From NCBI RefSeq assembly GCF_902459565.1, contig NZ_CABPSN010000001.1, positions 434,001 through 498,000 on the forward strand: 64,000 bases of DNA, read 5' to 3'. The position numbers and the translations under genes are program-made. This document shows, in pieces, positions 45,750 through 55,223 of the stretch. Below the pieces are notes generated by a model. That model searched no databases. It was not told where the DNA came from and saw only the letters and a list, made by a program, of their open reading frames with translations. Each line of letters starts with the position of its first letter. The first letter of the stretch is position 1. This stretch comes from Pandoraea aquatica (GTDB taxonomy: Bacteria > Pseudomonadota > Gammaproteobacteria > Burkholderiales > Burkholderiaceae).

Positions 45750-46189
45750 TTCGCTGTCGCCTCATGCTGTGCGCACAGCACATCGAAGTTCTGCGCCAGA
45801 TCGGCGAGCGACACGGCGCCGAGCCTCGCGATAAGGATCGCTTCCGCTTCACGCAACGCCCCGTCGAGCGCCGCATTCACTGCGCGCTCGACAGCGCATT
45901 CTGGGTTATCGCTCTCCACGCCGATGGCGAAGATGTTCGGGCCACCCACCGCGCGGTGGATATCGAGCAGCGTCACCTTGTGCAAATCGCAGGCGATCGT
46001 CCAGCCGCCCCCATGTCCTTTATCCGAGCGAACGTATCCCGCATCACGCAACCCAGCCATCGTGCGACGGACCACGACCGGATTGGTGCGCAGCATTTGC
46101 GCAAGTTGCTCGGAGGTAAACGGGGCGTCGTGCCGCGCCATATGCAGCAACACGTGGAGCATGCGTGAGAGTCGGCTGTCGCTTCTCAT
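45746..46189 (-). CDS. Rrf2-family transcriptional regulator
   Basis: This 147-residue winged-helix protein has SRMLHVLLHMARHDAPFTSEQLAQMLRTNPVVVRRTMAGLRDAGYVRS and the glycine-rich wing GHGGGW, classic Rrf2 features. Only one Cys lies in the sensing loop (NPECAVE), so it is not an IscR-type cluster binder; it resembles YwnA/NsrR-like redox or small-molecule sensors. It follows the methyltransferase gene by 12 bases and is probably in the same transcript. Confidence 0.88.
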   Translation of the reverse strand: MRSDSRLSRMLHVLLHMARHDAPFTSEQLAQMLRTNPVVVRRTMAGLRDAGYVRSDKGHGGGWTIACDLHKVTLLDIHRAVGGPNIFAIGVESDNPECAVERAVNAALDGALREAEAILIARLGAVSLADLAQNFDVLCAQHEATAN

Positions 46190-46201
46190 CGTCGCCTCCG
46201 C

Positions 46202-46888
46202 TCACAGCGCCTGACGCGCAAACCACGCGTGAATCAAGCCGCTCTGGAAGAAGCGCACCGGCTCGTCGAAACCGCCTTCCCAGATGATGTCGTCCATCGC
46301 CTCCGGCGGCACAACAGCCACCAGCGTCCCATAGATGGCCTTCGCGCGATCACGCGCCTCGGGTGACACCGACATCATGCTGAACCAGACCTCCAGCAGG
46401 CGTCGCCCTGCCTCGGACGTCATGTCGCACGCCAGATCCGCACTCGCGAGATAGCCGCCCGGTTTCAGCCGGTCGGCAATCGCACGGAAGAATGCCCGCC
46501 GCTCAGTCGGGTCCGTCACGAACTGGGAGACGAGGATCGACGTCGCGCCATCGAACGGTTCGCTCTCGGGCAATGCGTCGAGAAATCCCTGATGGAAGAC
46601 GCACCGCGACGCAATGCCCTGCGCCTCGGCTTTGCCGCGGAAGACCTCCAGCATCGGCCCCGACGGCTCGACCGCCGTGAAGCGCCAGCCCGGATGGCGC
46701 TCTGCAAGATACAGAATCTCAGCGCCCGTGCCCGCGCCGACACACAAGACGTTCGCCTCCGACGGCAGCGGCGCGAAAACGTTATCGAGCACCATTTGCA
46801 GCGCGTCGCGCAAAGGCGTCATCGCGCTCCAGGTCTGGTCGTACGTGGCCGCGTGCTGGTCGAACATCGCGATGGTGTCTTGTTGCAT
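46202..46888 (-). CDS. Class I SAM-dependent methyltransferase
   Basis: The start MQQDTIAMFDQHAATYDQ is supported by GGAG; an ATG 18 bases upstream is in frame. The 228-residue protein has the SAM motif VLCVGAGTGAEILYLA, the acidic end of strand two in FTAVEPSG, and RLKPGGYLASADLA as motif III. The acceptor is not predictable. It is co-directional with the Rrf2 gene, which may sense its substrate or product. Confidence 0.85.
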   Translation of the reverse strand: MQQDTIAMFDQHAATYDQTWSAMTPLRDALQMVLDNVFAPLPSEANVLCVGAGTGAEILYLAERHPGWRFTAVEPSGPMLEVFRGKAEAQGIASRCVFHQGFLDALPESEPFDGATSILVSQFVTDPTERRAFFRAIADRLKPGGYLASADLACDMTSEAGRRLLEVWFSMMSVSPEARDRAKAIYGTLVAVVPPEAMDDIIWEGGFDEPVRFFQSGLIHAWFARQAL

Positions 46889-47110
46889 GGCCGGCTCCAC
46901 ATTCATGTAACTTTTGATGTTTCATCATGCCATGGGAGATGCGACGGATGCAAGCGCCTTGTGCGACAAGGCTGCGCCGAGACCGCCACCCGGGCCCATG
47001 CAATTTGAGGGGTACCGCTAAATATTGGCGACTTCGGGTCGTTAATGCATAGGATTGGCCTGATTTCCTTACCGGGCCTTACCAGAACCCTTTCGACGAC
47101 ACGCCCCCCG

Positions 47111-48721
47111 ATGACGTCTATCAACACAGCAACGAACCTGATTCCTCTGACGACGAGCGACATTGCCTCGCGGGCCGCCAGCCCAAGCGCGGTGTCCAGC
47201 ACGGGTGCCGCTGGATCCGGCGCTTCGGCCGTCGCCGAATCCACCCGCGTCACGCTCACGCAGACCCCGCCGGTCGCTAACTGGCCGACGTACACCCAGC
47301 CGGTCGCCAACGGTGCCGCGCTGAACTGGCGGCAGTTGCCCTCGGACGCGATCTCGCTGCTGATGTCCGGCAACCTGTCGACGACTTCGCTCGGTAATCG
47401 CCTCGATCAGCTCGGATCGAAATTGATGTCCGCCATCGCGACGGGTGCTACGTCGTTCTCGCAAAGCGTGGTGCGCTCAACGTCTGCCACGCCCGCCACC
47501 GACGCCGACCTCGCATTGCAACAGTTCAAGCTGCAAACGAGCGCCGACAATCAGTTCGCGCTGACGGTCACGACCGCGAGTGGCGCTCAGGTCAACGTCA
47601 AGTTGGGCAGTAGCGACGACGGCCTGTCCGTCGAGTTTTCCGTCACGAAAGGTACGCTGACCGACGCCGAACGCGATCAGCTCGGCAAGCTGGGCGACGC
47701 TTTCCAGAACGCCGTTAACGGCCTCGCCAAGCAGCCACCGGTCGTGGACTTCAGCGCACTCACAGGCTTCGACACCTCGGTGCTCACGTCGGTGGATCTG
47801 TCGGCGACGCTTAACGCCAACGGCACCACGCCGCAGAACTTCGTGTTCCATGCGGACGCCACGCAACGCTCGATGCATGTCGACGGAGCAAGCGGCAAGT
47901 TCGACGTCAACGTCGACCTGAAGAACCTGCAAGCCATCGGCAGCCCGAAGGCGCAAGCCGCCGCACTCGACGCCTGGCTCGGCCGCTTCGACACGGCGCA
48001 GGCGCGAGGCAACGGCGATAAGTCGCTCATGAACATGTTCAAGGCCGCATTCACCGGTCTGAACAGCCATTACCCGCCCGCGCCCACCCTGCCGCGCATC
48101 ACGCTTAGCAACGCGGACAAAGCCACGCTGAGCGGTCTGGCAGACTTCAGCGCCTCGTTGTCGCAAACCAAGACATCGCCGAACCCAATGCGTCCGTCGG
48201 AAGTCGACGGCTTCGATTACCAGATCTCGCAGAGCACCCAGATCGGCGGCACCGACACGCTGAACCGCAAGATTGCGCAGCAAACGCAGGCCTCGCTGAC
48301 GGCGAGCTATCACCGCTCGCTCTGGGCTGGGGTGCCGTTGCAACTGACGAGCGATCCGAAGTCGCAGAACTACGAATATGTGAAGGTGCAGGATTCGGCG
48401 TCGAGCAATGTCGACGTGAGCTATCGCGACGGCCTGCTCGCCCACGCTCAGGTGAGCCGTTCGGCCAGCCAGAAGACGCAAGTGCAACGCTATGAGATGG
48501 CCAAGCTGGTGAGCGATGTCACCACGCCGCTGTCGGCGTCGAGCACGTCCGATCTGATGACGTTGCTTCAGTCCATCATGCAAAACGATGCGGCGCATGC
48601 GGCGCGTCCGTCCGGCAGCGATACCGGCGATACCGGCGATAACGCAGCTACGGAAGCCGTACGCAAGCGCACTGCGCTGGAGATCGATCCACTCCAGCTG
48701 GACGGCGCACATAAGGCATAA
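47111..48721 (+). CDS. Large protein of unknown function, Ser/Thr/Ala-rich
   Basis: I place the start at MTSINTATNLIPLTTSDIAS; an ATG 66 bases upstream is in frame and neither has a good ribosome site. The 536-residue product has no signal peptide or membrane helix. The first 60 residues are Ser/Thr/Ala-rich and look disordered; the middle is beta-rich (FKLQTSADNQFALTVTTASGAQV); the C-terminal part alternates strands and Ser/Gln-rich helices. I recall similar unnamed proteins in Pseudomonas but no established role. It is monocistronic with its own terminator. Confidence 0.75.
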   Translation: MTSINTATNLIPLTTSDIASRAASPSAVSSTGAAGSGASAVAESTRVTLTQTPPVANWPTYTQPVANGAALNWRQLPSDAISLLMSGNLSTTSLGNRLDQLGSKLMSAIATGATSFSQSVVRSTSATPATDADLALQQFKLQTSADNQFALTVTTASGAQVNVKLGSSDDGLSVEFSVTKGTLTDAERDQLGKLGDAFQNAVNGLAKQPPVVDFSALTGFDTSVLTSVDLSATLNANGTTPQNFVFHADATQRSMHVDGASGKFDVNVDLKNLQAIGSPKAQAAALDAWLGRFDTAQARGNGDKSLMNMFKAAFTGLNSHYPPAPTLPRITLSNADKATLSGLADFSASLSQTKTSPNPMRPSEVDGFDYQISQSTQIGGTDTLNRKIAQQTQASLTASYHRSLWAGVPLQLTSDPKSQNYEYVKVQDSASSNVDVSYRDGLLAHAQVSRSASQKTQVQRYEMAKLVSDVTTPLSASSTSDLMTLLQSIMQNDAAHAARPSGSDTGDTGDNAATEAVRKRTALEIDPLQLDGAHKA

Positions 48722-48758
48722 GCCCGTCAGTCGCTCCGCCGTCTCCACCCTCGCTTGA

Positions 48759-48785
48759 CGCCGCGCTGCTGTCCACAGCGCGGCG
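48759..48785. terminator. Bidirectional terminator hairpin
   Basis: A perfect 10-bp GC stem (48759-48768 with 48776-48785, 7-nt loop) lies between the convergent unknown gene and the permease gene, followed by cgatccttcc. It likely ends transcription from both. Confidence 0.65.
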
Positions 48786-48825
48786 CGATCCTTCCTGACG
48801 CTTTCCTAATACTTTCCCGGCGGCC

Positions 48826-50235
48826 TCAGTGGCTCTGCTCGCGCGCCGTGACGGCGGCAGCGCCGTCACGCTGGCGGTACCAGACGGCATACACCACCGA
48901 CAACGCAATGACGAACGGCACGCCGTAGACCAGCGTCATGCGGAACTCGTCGGTGAAGTAGGTCGTGACGAGCGTTGCCAGCATCAGCAATGCGCCCGCC
49001 AGACTGGCGTACGGATACCCCCACATGCGGAAGCTCAGCGATTTCGCGTCGTGCGCACGGCGGAAGAACAGGTGCGTGACGAAGATCATCAGCCACGTGA
49101 ACATCGCGCCGAACATCGAGACCGACATCATCAGCGTGAACGATGCCTGCGGCGCGAGCACGTTGAGCGCCACGGCCAGCGCAATGCCGATGGTCGAGAG
49201 CATGAGCGCGGCGACCGGCACACCGTTGCGGCTGACTTCACCGAAGCGGCGCGGTGCGTAACCCGCACGCGAGAGCGAGAACATCATGCGCGTCGTGATG
49301 TAGAGCTGGCTGTTCATCGCGGAGAGTGCCGCGACCAGAATCACCAGATTGATCACGCCCGCTGCGCCCGGAATATGCGTCGCGGCCATCACCTTCACGA
49401 ACGGGCTGCCGTCCTCACCTGCGGCGTTCCACGGCACGATGGCGAGCGTCAGCGCCAGCGTGAGCAGATAGAAGAACACCAGACGGAACATCGTCGCGCG
49501 GAAGGCTCGCGTGATCGCACGCTGCGGGTCCTGTGCCTCGCCCGCCGCCACGGCAATCATCTCGATGCTCAGATAGCTGAAGATCGACACGATCACCGCC
49601 ACCCACATGCCCCACGCCCCCTTCGGGAAGAAGCCGCCGTGCGACGTGTAGTTCGCCAGTCCAATGCCGCTTTCCGCCGGGGCGCGGAACACGATGTACG
49701 CGCCGAGGATCAGGAACGCGACGATGGCCACGATCTTGAGCATCGAGAACGCATACTCGACGGCGCCAAACACCTTGACGCTCGCGGCATTGATCGCAAT
49801 GAGGCCAACCGAGAAGCCGACGATCCAGTACCAGCCCGGCACGGCCGGAAACCAGTACTTCATGTAGACGGCAATCGCCGTGACTTCCGTGCCGACGGCA
49901 AAGACAATCGACGACCAGTAGCCGTAGCGCACCAGAAACCCGGCCAGCGGCCCGATGTAGTGCTCGGCATATGCGCCGAACGAGCCGGACGTCGGATGCG
50001 CCACGGTCATCTCCGCGAGGCAGCCCATGAGCAGCAGCGCAATCGCACCGCCAATGGCATAGCTCAGCAGGACGCTCGGCCCGGCAAAGCCGATGGCGAA
50101 CGCGCTGCCCAGAAAGAGGCCAGTGCCGATGGCACCGCCAATCGCAATCATCGATAGCTGCCCGCTGGTGAGGCCGCGGTGCAGTCCCTTTTCTCGCTCG
50201 ACAATGCTGTCGAAGCCCGGTTGTGTCGTACTCAA
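48826..50235 (-). CDS. APC-family amino-acid permease
   Basis: The start is TTG (LSTTQPGFDSIVERE) six bases behind AGGAGA; the next Met is inside helix 1. The 469-residue protein has about 12 membrane segments with APC blocks MIAIGGAIGTGLFLGSAFAI, LAEMTVAHPTSGSFGAYAEHY and FSYLSIEMIAVAAGEAQDPQRA. It belongs to the GABA/lysine/aromatic amino-acid permease branch. It is the last gene of the nine-gene catabolic cluster, 51 bases after the porin. It may import an amino-acid-like substrate or a product of the cluster. Confidence 0.9.
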   Translation of the reverse strand: MSTTQPGFDSIVEREKGLHRGLTSGQLSMIAIGGAIGTGLFLGSAFAIGFAGPSVLLSYAIGGAIALLLMGCLAEMTVAHPTSGSFGAYAEHYIGPLAGFLVRYGYWSSIVFAVGTEVTAIAVYMKYWFPAVPGWYWIVGFSVGLIAINAASVKVFGAVEYAFSMLKIVAIVAFLILGAYIVFRAPAESGIGLANYTSHGGFFPKGAWGMWVAVIVSIFSYLSIEMIAVAAGEAQDPQRAITRAFRATMFRLVFFYLLTLALTLAIVPWNAAGEDGSPFVKVMAATHIPGAAGVINLVILVAALSAMNSQLYITTRMMFSLSRAGYAPRRFGEVSRNGVPVAALMLSTIGIALAVALNVLAPQASFTLMMSVSMFGAMFTWLMIFVTHLFFRRAHDAKSLSFRMWGYPYASLAGALLMLATLVTTYFTDEFRMTLVYGVPFVIALSVVYAVWYRQRDGAAAVTAREQSH

Positions 50236-50286
50236 GATCGTCTCCTATCTTCCTTGCGTTACTTCGCTATTGCGGTATTGAAATGA

Positions 50287-51597
50287 CTAAAAAGTGTGTT
50301 CGATGCCGAAGCCGATGCCCCGGTAGTGCGCCCCTGGCGGCGCGGCACCGCCATTGGTGGCGCTAAAGTTCGGACGTGGCGAGAAGCCATAGCTGCCCCA
50401 CGCCCGGTTGATGACCTGGTAATAGGCGAGGTAGACGTCGGTGCGTTTCGAGAAGTCGTAGCGATAGCCGAGGTTCATTTGCGTCGCGCCGAGGTCAGCG
50501 GTGCTGCACATCGCACCGCCCACGCGCGAGCACGAGCCGTTCATGGCATAGCCGCCACCGAGCCAGACCGAATGGCGGCCACCACCGAAGAAGTGCTGGA
50601 CCATCGCGTAGACGGCGTCGCGTCGGTAGTGGTTGAGGTTGCCGCTGGTGCCGTCGTCCGTGCGATAGGTCAGCCGGTCCCAGCCCGCCACCCACTTTGT
50701 GTTGGCGTACGTGAAGACGACCAGCACTTTGTGCCCGTCGTCGCGAGAGCCCGTGGCACGTGAGCCGGCGTTGGACGGATTTGCACTCGCCGGTGCGCCG
50801 AGCCACGCGAGACCGAAGTAGTCCTTGTGCATCTCGTACGCGTAACGCACGCGCAACGGACCGTTCACGTACTCCAGCCCGGCACCGAAGACCTGTGGCG
50901 AAATGCTGCCTGCCGGTGTCGACACGCTGCCGTTCGACAGCGAGTACGAGAACCGCATTTGCAGCCCGTACCACTCGGGTGTCCAGTACTGAAGGCTGTT
51001 GCCCTGACGCCGGTTGAACGTCGCATCGGATGCGTTGTTGACGCGCCCCGATTGCGTCGTCGTATTCGGCACGTTGAAGCCGGGATTGCTCAGGATCGTG
51101 CTGAGGTCGCCCGTGTAGGGATTACGCACCGGCGAGCCGACAGAGAGCGTCGACCATTGATACGGCGTATCCCAGTTGCCCATAAACGCCGTGCCGAACG
51201 GCCCCTTCAGCCCGACGTTCGAGTTGCGCCCGCCGATGGAGCCCGTAGCTTTGCCGTCGATGGAGACCGGCGTTTCGATCTGCCAGATCGCGGAATAGCC
51301 GTCGCCGAGATCTTCCTTGCCTCGCATACCGAAGTACGAAATGCTCGAGAGCATGCGTGTGCCGCTCAACTCGGGCACGTTGATCGCGCCTGCGGGCGCT
51401 TGCGTCGGACGCGGCGCGGAGGCCGGCACCTGACGTCCGCTCACGCTGACCCAGTCCGTCATCGGCGTGAGATGTCCATAGATCTGCACCTGCGCCTGCG
51501 ACATCTCGCAAGCGCCGAATCCGACGGCCATCGCCAGCACCGCACCGGGCATGCGCGCGCCAGCGCGCGCAGACCCCGAACGTGCCGTATGACTCAT
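50287..51597 (-). CDS. Gram-negative porin of the catabolic cluster
   Basis: The start MSHTARSGSARAGARM is my choice; an ATG 42 bases upstream (51639) is also possible. A long signal ends near MSQA-QV. The mature 400-residue part is a porin with VQIYGHLTPMTDWV, GMRGKEDLGDGYSAIWQIE, LKGPFGTAFMGNWDTPY (constriction loop) and the terminal GIGFGIEHTF. It has a Pro-rich insert (RPTQAPAGA) after strand one. It lies in an operon with ABC and catabolic genes and probably admits their substrate. Confidence 0.9.
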   Translation of the reverse strand: MSHTARSGSARAGARMPGAVLAMAVGFGACEMSQAQVQIYGHLTPMTDWVSVSGRQVPASAPRPTQAPAGAINVPELSGTRMLSSISYFGMRGKEDLGDGYSAIWQIETPVSIDGKATGSIGGRNSNVGLKGPFGTAFMGNWDTPYQWSTLSVGSPVRNPYTGDLSTILSNPGFNVPNTTTQSGRVNNASDATFNRRQGNSLQYWTPEWYGLQMRFSYSLSNGSVSTPAGSISPQVFGAGLEYVNGPLRVRYAYEMHKDYFGLAWLGAPASANPSNAGSRATGSRDDGHKVLVVFTYANTKWVAGWDRLTYRTDDGTSGNLNHYRRDAVYAMVQHFFGGGRHSVWLGGGYAMNGSCSRVGGAMCSTADLGATQMNLGYRYDFSKRTDVYLAYYQVINRAWGSYGFSPRPNFSATNGGAAPPGAHYRGIGFGIEHTF

Positions 51598-51645
51598 GTT
51601 CCGTCGACGTGAGAACCAATACCGCAACGCGCCGCGCATCGTCGC

Positions 51646-52551
51646 TTAACCCGGCAACGCGAAACCACAAGCGGCCAACTGCGCAAGCAGCCGCTCGTGT
51701 TGCTCATCCGACAACGGCGTGAGCGGCGGACGCACGCGCGACCACGAGGGGTCGTCGCGATGCGACGCCAGCACCGCCTTGAGCGCCGGAATCATGGGGT
51801 ACGACTGCACGATGCTGCGCACGGCGTCCGCTTGCGCCTGAAGCGCTGCGCCCCCGTCACCCGCCCACTCACGGCACAACCGTCCGATGATTTGCGGATT
51901 GACGTTGACCGTCGCCGAAATGCACCCCTTCGCGCCTTTGGCCGACGCGCGCGACACGAGCGACTCGGACGCCGGGAAGATGCCGAAGCCGGAGAAGGCG
52001 TCGAGCATGGCGTTCAGGTTGTTCCAGTCGCCCGAGCTGTCCTTGATGCCGACAACCGTTTGCGGAAAGTCGCGAATCAGCCGCTCGATCACCGGCAGCG
52101 TGATCGGCACGCCCGACAGCGCGGGGATGTGATACAGGTACAGCCGCAGACGCGCATCGGCCACTTGCCCGATCACGCGGGCGTAGTAGTCGTACAGACC
52201 GCCGTCCGAGATGCCCTTGTAGAAGAACGGCGGCAGCATCAGCACACCAGCGCAGCCGCGCTCGACCGCATGACGCGTGAGCGCCACCGTTTCCGGCAAC
52301 GAGCAGCAACCGGTGCCCGGCAGCATGCGGCGCGTGTCGAGACCGTTGTCGACGAGCAGGTCGAGCAACGCCATGCGCTCGCTGAGTCCGAGCGAGTTCG
52401 CTTCGCTATTCGTGCCGAACGGCGCGAGACCGACACCTTGCGAGAGCAACCATTCGCAATGCGCGAGAAAACGGGGGGCATCCGGCGTCAGATCCGCGTG
52501 AAACGGCGTGACGACGGGCGCAAACGCCCCGGTCAATTCGTGATCGACCAT
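51646..52551 (-). CDS. DapA-family aldolase/lyase
   Basis: This 301-residue class I aldolase has the Schiff-base Lys in VVGIKDSSGDW, the Tyr of the catalytic relay in LYLYHIPALSGVPI, and GTNSEANSLGLSER in place of the DapA GTTGE substrate loop. The change from GTTGE to GTNSEA points away from dihydrodipicolinate synthase and toward a pyruvate-releasing or -adding lyase of catabolism. It is sixth-ranked enzyme in a cluster with an extradiol-type oxygenase and FAH hydrolase, consistent with aldol cleavage of a ring-opened intermediate (inference). Confidence 0.88.
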   Translation of the reverse strand: MVDHELTGAFAPVVTPFHADLTPDAPRFLAHCEWLLSQGVGLAPFGTNSEANSLGLSERMALLDLLVDNGLDTRRMLPGTGCCSLPETVALTRHAVERGCAGVLMLPPFFYKGISDGGLYDYYARVIGQVADARLRLYLYHIPALSGVPITLPVIERLIRDFPQTVVGIKDSSGDWNNLNAMLDAFSGFGIFPASESLVSRASAKGAKGCISATVNVNPQIIGRLCREWAGDGGAALQAQADAVRSIVQSYPMIPALKAVLASHRDDPSWSRVRPPLTPLSDEQHERLLAQLAACGFALPG

Positions 52552-52637
52552 GACAGTTCCTAAGAGAGAGGGAGAGAGTTGCGGCGCTGCCGTCGCCGAA
52601 CGTCCCCGTTCAGCGATTCAGGCAGGCACGGACCGCA

Positions 52638-53594
52638 TCAGGGCGATGGGTTGATTTCGTGCAGGAATTGCAGAATTTCGCGGCCGAGCGAATCGTCGCC
52701 CGTGTCGAGATGCGCAACGACCGACGTGTGGTTGTGGTCGTGCACTTGAATGAAGCGCGGCGCGTGCGCATCGCGCTTGGCGAGCCGATGACAGAATTCG
52801 AGCGCGTAAGTGTCGAGATGGGGATTCTCGAACTCGGCAACGACCGTCATCACCGGCACCGGCATGGCATCGACGTGCGCCATCGGCGCGTCCGCTTCAT
52901 AACGCGCCGCGTCCTCGCCGTAGTAAGCGATGACGCCCGGCGCGTTCGGATTGTCCGGCAATACGTCGGCACGCAGCCGCGCGCTGATCAGCACGGCCCC
53001 TGCCACTTCAGGTGCCGCCGGACGAACACGCGGATCGCACAGATAGCTGGCGACGTGCGAGCCGCCCGCCGAATGTCCGATCAACAGGATGCGGGACAAG
53101 TCCGCGCCGCCCTCGCCTGCGTAACCGGCGATGTGCTCGCGGACCCATCGCATCGCCAGCGCAACGTCCTGCGCGCCGCCCGGGAACGTGGCTTCCGGTG
53201 CGAGCCGATATTCCACGTTGACGGCCACGCAGCCGTGACGCGCGAAGTAGCGCGGCACGTTGCCGTAGATCTGCGTGTTGGCGTTCATGTCACCGCGCAC
53301 GAACCCGCCGCCATGAACGAACACCACGACGGGTGCGGGGGCACGCGTCGGTCCGTCCGGTGCTGTTGATGCTGTTGGACGGTAGACGTCGAGCCGGTGC
53401 CGCGTATGCGGGCCGTAGGCTATATCCCGCACGACGGTGAAGTCTTCCGTCGACGCCTTCGCCAGCAACGGCGTGTAGGTGTCGAGCACAGCGCGGCGTC
53501 CGGCGGCGATATCGTCGGTCCACGAGGGACCGAGCACCCGCATGAGCGCACGCGCGACTTCCCACTCGGCGGCGGCTGACGTCTGTCCGTCCAT
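52638..53594 (-). CDS. Alpha/beta hydrolase (HSL-type esterase/lactonase)
   Basis: The start MDGQTSAAAEW overlaps the ATPase stop (ATGA). The 318-residue protein has the oxyanion-hole motif HGGGFVRGD and nucleophile motif GHSAGGSHV, with Asp and His expected near VMTVVAEFENPH and HNHTSVVAH. It belongs to the hormone-sensitive-lipase group (BD-FAE/arylformamidase-like). Activity on an ester, lactone or N-formyl bond is plausible. It is translationally coupled to the importer, so it probably acts early on the imported compound. Confidence 0.88.
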   Translation of the reverse strand: MDGQTSAAAEWEVARALMRVLGPSWTDDIAAGRRAVLDTYTPLLAKASTEDFTVVRDIAYGPHTRHRLDVYRPTASTAPDGPTRAPAPVVVFVHGGGFVRGDMNANTQIYGNVPRYFARHGCVAVNVEYRLAPEATFPGGAQDVALAMRWVREHIAGYAGEGGADLSRILLIGHSAGGSHVASYLCDPRVRPAAPEVAGAVLISARLRADVLPDNPNAPGVIAYYGEDAARYEADAPMAHVDAMPVPVMTVVAEFENPHLDTYALEFCHRLAKRDAHAPRFIQVHDHNHTSVVAHLDTGDDSLGREILQFLHEINPSP

Positions 53595-54454
53595 CAATAG
53601 ACCCCCATCAACTGCGAAAGCTGTGCGATGTACCCGGCGTAGCGCGGATGCTGCTTGATCGTCTGCGGCGAGCGCGGACGCGGCAGATCGATCACCACTT
53701 CCTGCTCGACCTTGCCCGGACGCGCCGACATCACGATCACGCGATCCGACAGGAACACCGCTTCCTCGATGCTGTGCGTGACGAGCAACACCGTCTGCCG
53801 ATGCTCCTGCCAGATGCGCAGCAACTCGACGTTCAGGTTGTCGCGGGTGAGCGCGTCGAGCGCACCGAACGGCTCGTCCATGAGCAGCACTTTGGGTTCG
53901 AGCGCCAGAATCTGGCCGATGGACGCGCGCTGACGCATACCACCGGACAGCTCATGCGGATGGTGGTCGGCGAACTGCGCGAGTCCCAGCATCTCCAGCA
54001 GCGCCGCCACGCGCGGCTCGCTCTTCTCCTTCGGAATCTTGCGCAGGCTGGTGCCGAGCAACAGGTTCTGACGCACTGTGAGCCACGGCAGCATGTTGCT
54101 CGTCTGGAAGACGACGCCGATCTCGGGCACCGGACGCGACACGCGCTGACCGGCCACACGCACTTCGCCGCCGTCGTGCGCCACCAACCCCGCCACGATG
54201 CGCAGCAGCGTGCTTTTGCCACAGCCGCTCGTGCCGAGGATCGACACGAACTCCTGGTCCGCGATGGAGAGCGACACGTCGTCGAGAATCTTCACCGGCG
54301 CAGTCTTGCGGTTCTTCGCCGGAAAGGTCTTGTCGATGTGGCGCACTTCGATCATGGCGTCCGACGTCTGGGGGGCCGCAGACGGCGCTTCAGCAGCGCG
54401 CGTCGAATGCAACGGCGTCACGATAGTCGCCTTCGAATTAGTCAGACCGCTCAT
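53594..54454 (-). CDS. ABC importer ATPase (SsuB/NitD type)
   Basis: The start MSGLTNSKATI overlaps the permease stop. The 286-residue ATPase has Walker A ILGTSGCGKST, signature LSGGMRQRA, Walker B VLLMDEPFGALD and the switch VTHSIEEAV. A Thr/Ala/Pro-rich leader of about 38 residues precedes the first strand. Together with the adjacent permease and the binding protein two genes upstream it completes an NMT1-type importer. Confidence 0.92.
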   Translation of the reverse strand: MSGLTNSKATIVTPLHSTRAAEAPSAAPQTSDAMIEVRHIDKTFPAKNRKTAPVKILDDVSLSIADQEFVSILGTSGCGKSTLLRIVAGLVAHDGGEVRVAGQRVSRPVPEIGVVFQTSNMLPWLTVRQNLLLGTSLRKIPKEKSEPRVAALLEMLGLAQFADHHPHELSGGMRQRASIGQILALEPKVLLMDEPFGALDALTRDNLNVELLRIWQEHRQTVLLVTHSIEEAVFLSDRVIVMSARPGKVEQEVVIDLPRPRSPQTIKQHPRYAGYIAQLSQLMGVY

Positions 54455-55194
54455 ACGTTGATCCCCCGCCACCAGACAAACCGCGCCAGCCGTTCGATGG
54501 CCCAATACAGCACCACCGCCAGCAACGTCACCATGAGAATCGCCGCGAACATCACGTCGGTGCGTGCGGCAGCCGATGCGAACACGATCAGATGCCCCAG
54601 CCCTTCTTCCGACCCGATGAACTCACCGACGATGGCGCCGATGACCGCGAGCGGCATGGCGATCTTGAGACCGTCGGCAAACGCAGGCAGCGCCGCCGGG
54701 AGGTACAAGCGCCAGAACGTGTCCCACGGGCTTGCCCCCAGCGCACGGAAGTGCTCGTCGAGATTGCGGGCAACGGACGCGAGACCGCCCATCGTCGCCA
54801 CCACGACAGGGAAGAAGGCGAACAGGAACGTCGACGCCAGCTTCGACCCGAAGCCATAGCCGAACCACACGATCATGAGCGGTGCGAGCGCGATCTTCGG
54901 CATGCTCTGCAATGCGGTGACGAGCGGGTACAGCGTGCGGCGCGCGAACGCGCTGTAGCTGATGACCACACCGATCACGAGTCCGCCAACGACGGCCGCG
55001 ACGAACCCTGTCAGCACTTCGACGGTCGTCACCCAGGTGTCCGCCAGCATCTGCGGATGCACTTCCCACGCGGCGCGAAAGATGGCCGAGGGCGGCGGCA
55101 TCAGGTACGACTGCACCTTGAAGTACGTCACGGCCATTTCCCACAGGGCGAGCAACACGCCCCAGAATACGATCGTCTGTGCGATGCGTTTCAT
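54451..55194 (-). CDS. ABC importer permease (SsuC type)
   Basis: The start MKRIAQTIVFWGVLL follows GGAGGAGA; upstream open frame is not homologous. The 247-residue permease has about six helices, the early block LMPPPSAIFRAAW, MPKIALAPLMIVWFGYG and EAA loop ARNLDEHFRALGASPWDTFWRLYLPA. Overlap with the ATPase gene is four bases. It lies between the extradiol-type VOC gene and the ATPase. Confidence 0.92.
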   Translation of the reverse strand: MKRIAQTIVFWGVLLALWEMAVTYFKVQSYLMPPPSAIFRAAWEVHPQMLADTWVTTVEVLTGFVAAVVGGLVIGVVISYSAFARRTLYPLVTALQSMPKIALAPLMIVWFGYGFGSKLASTFLFAFFPVVVATMGGLASVARNLDEHFRALGASPWDTFWRLYLPAALPAFADGLKIAMPLAVIGAIVGEFIGSEEGLGHLIVFASAAARTDVMFAAILMVTLLAVVLYWAIERLARFVWWRGINV

Positions 55195-55223
55195 TCGAAT
55201 GTCTCCTCCGGATGGGCGAGGCC

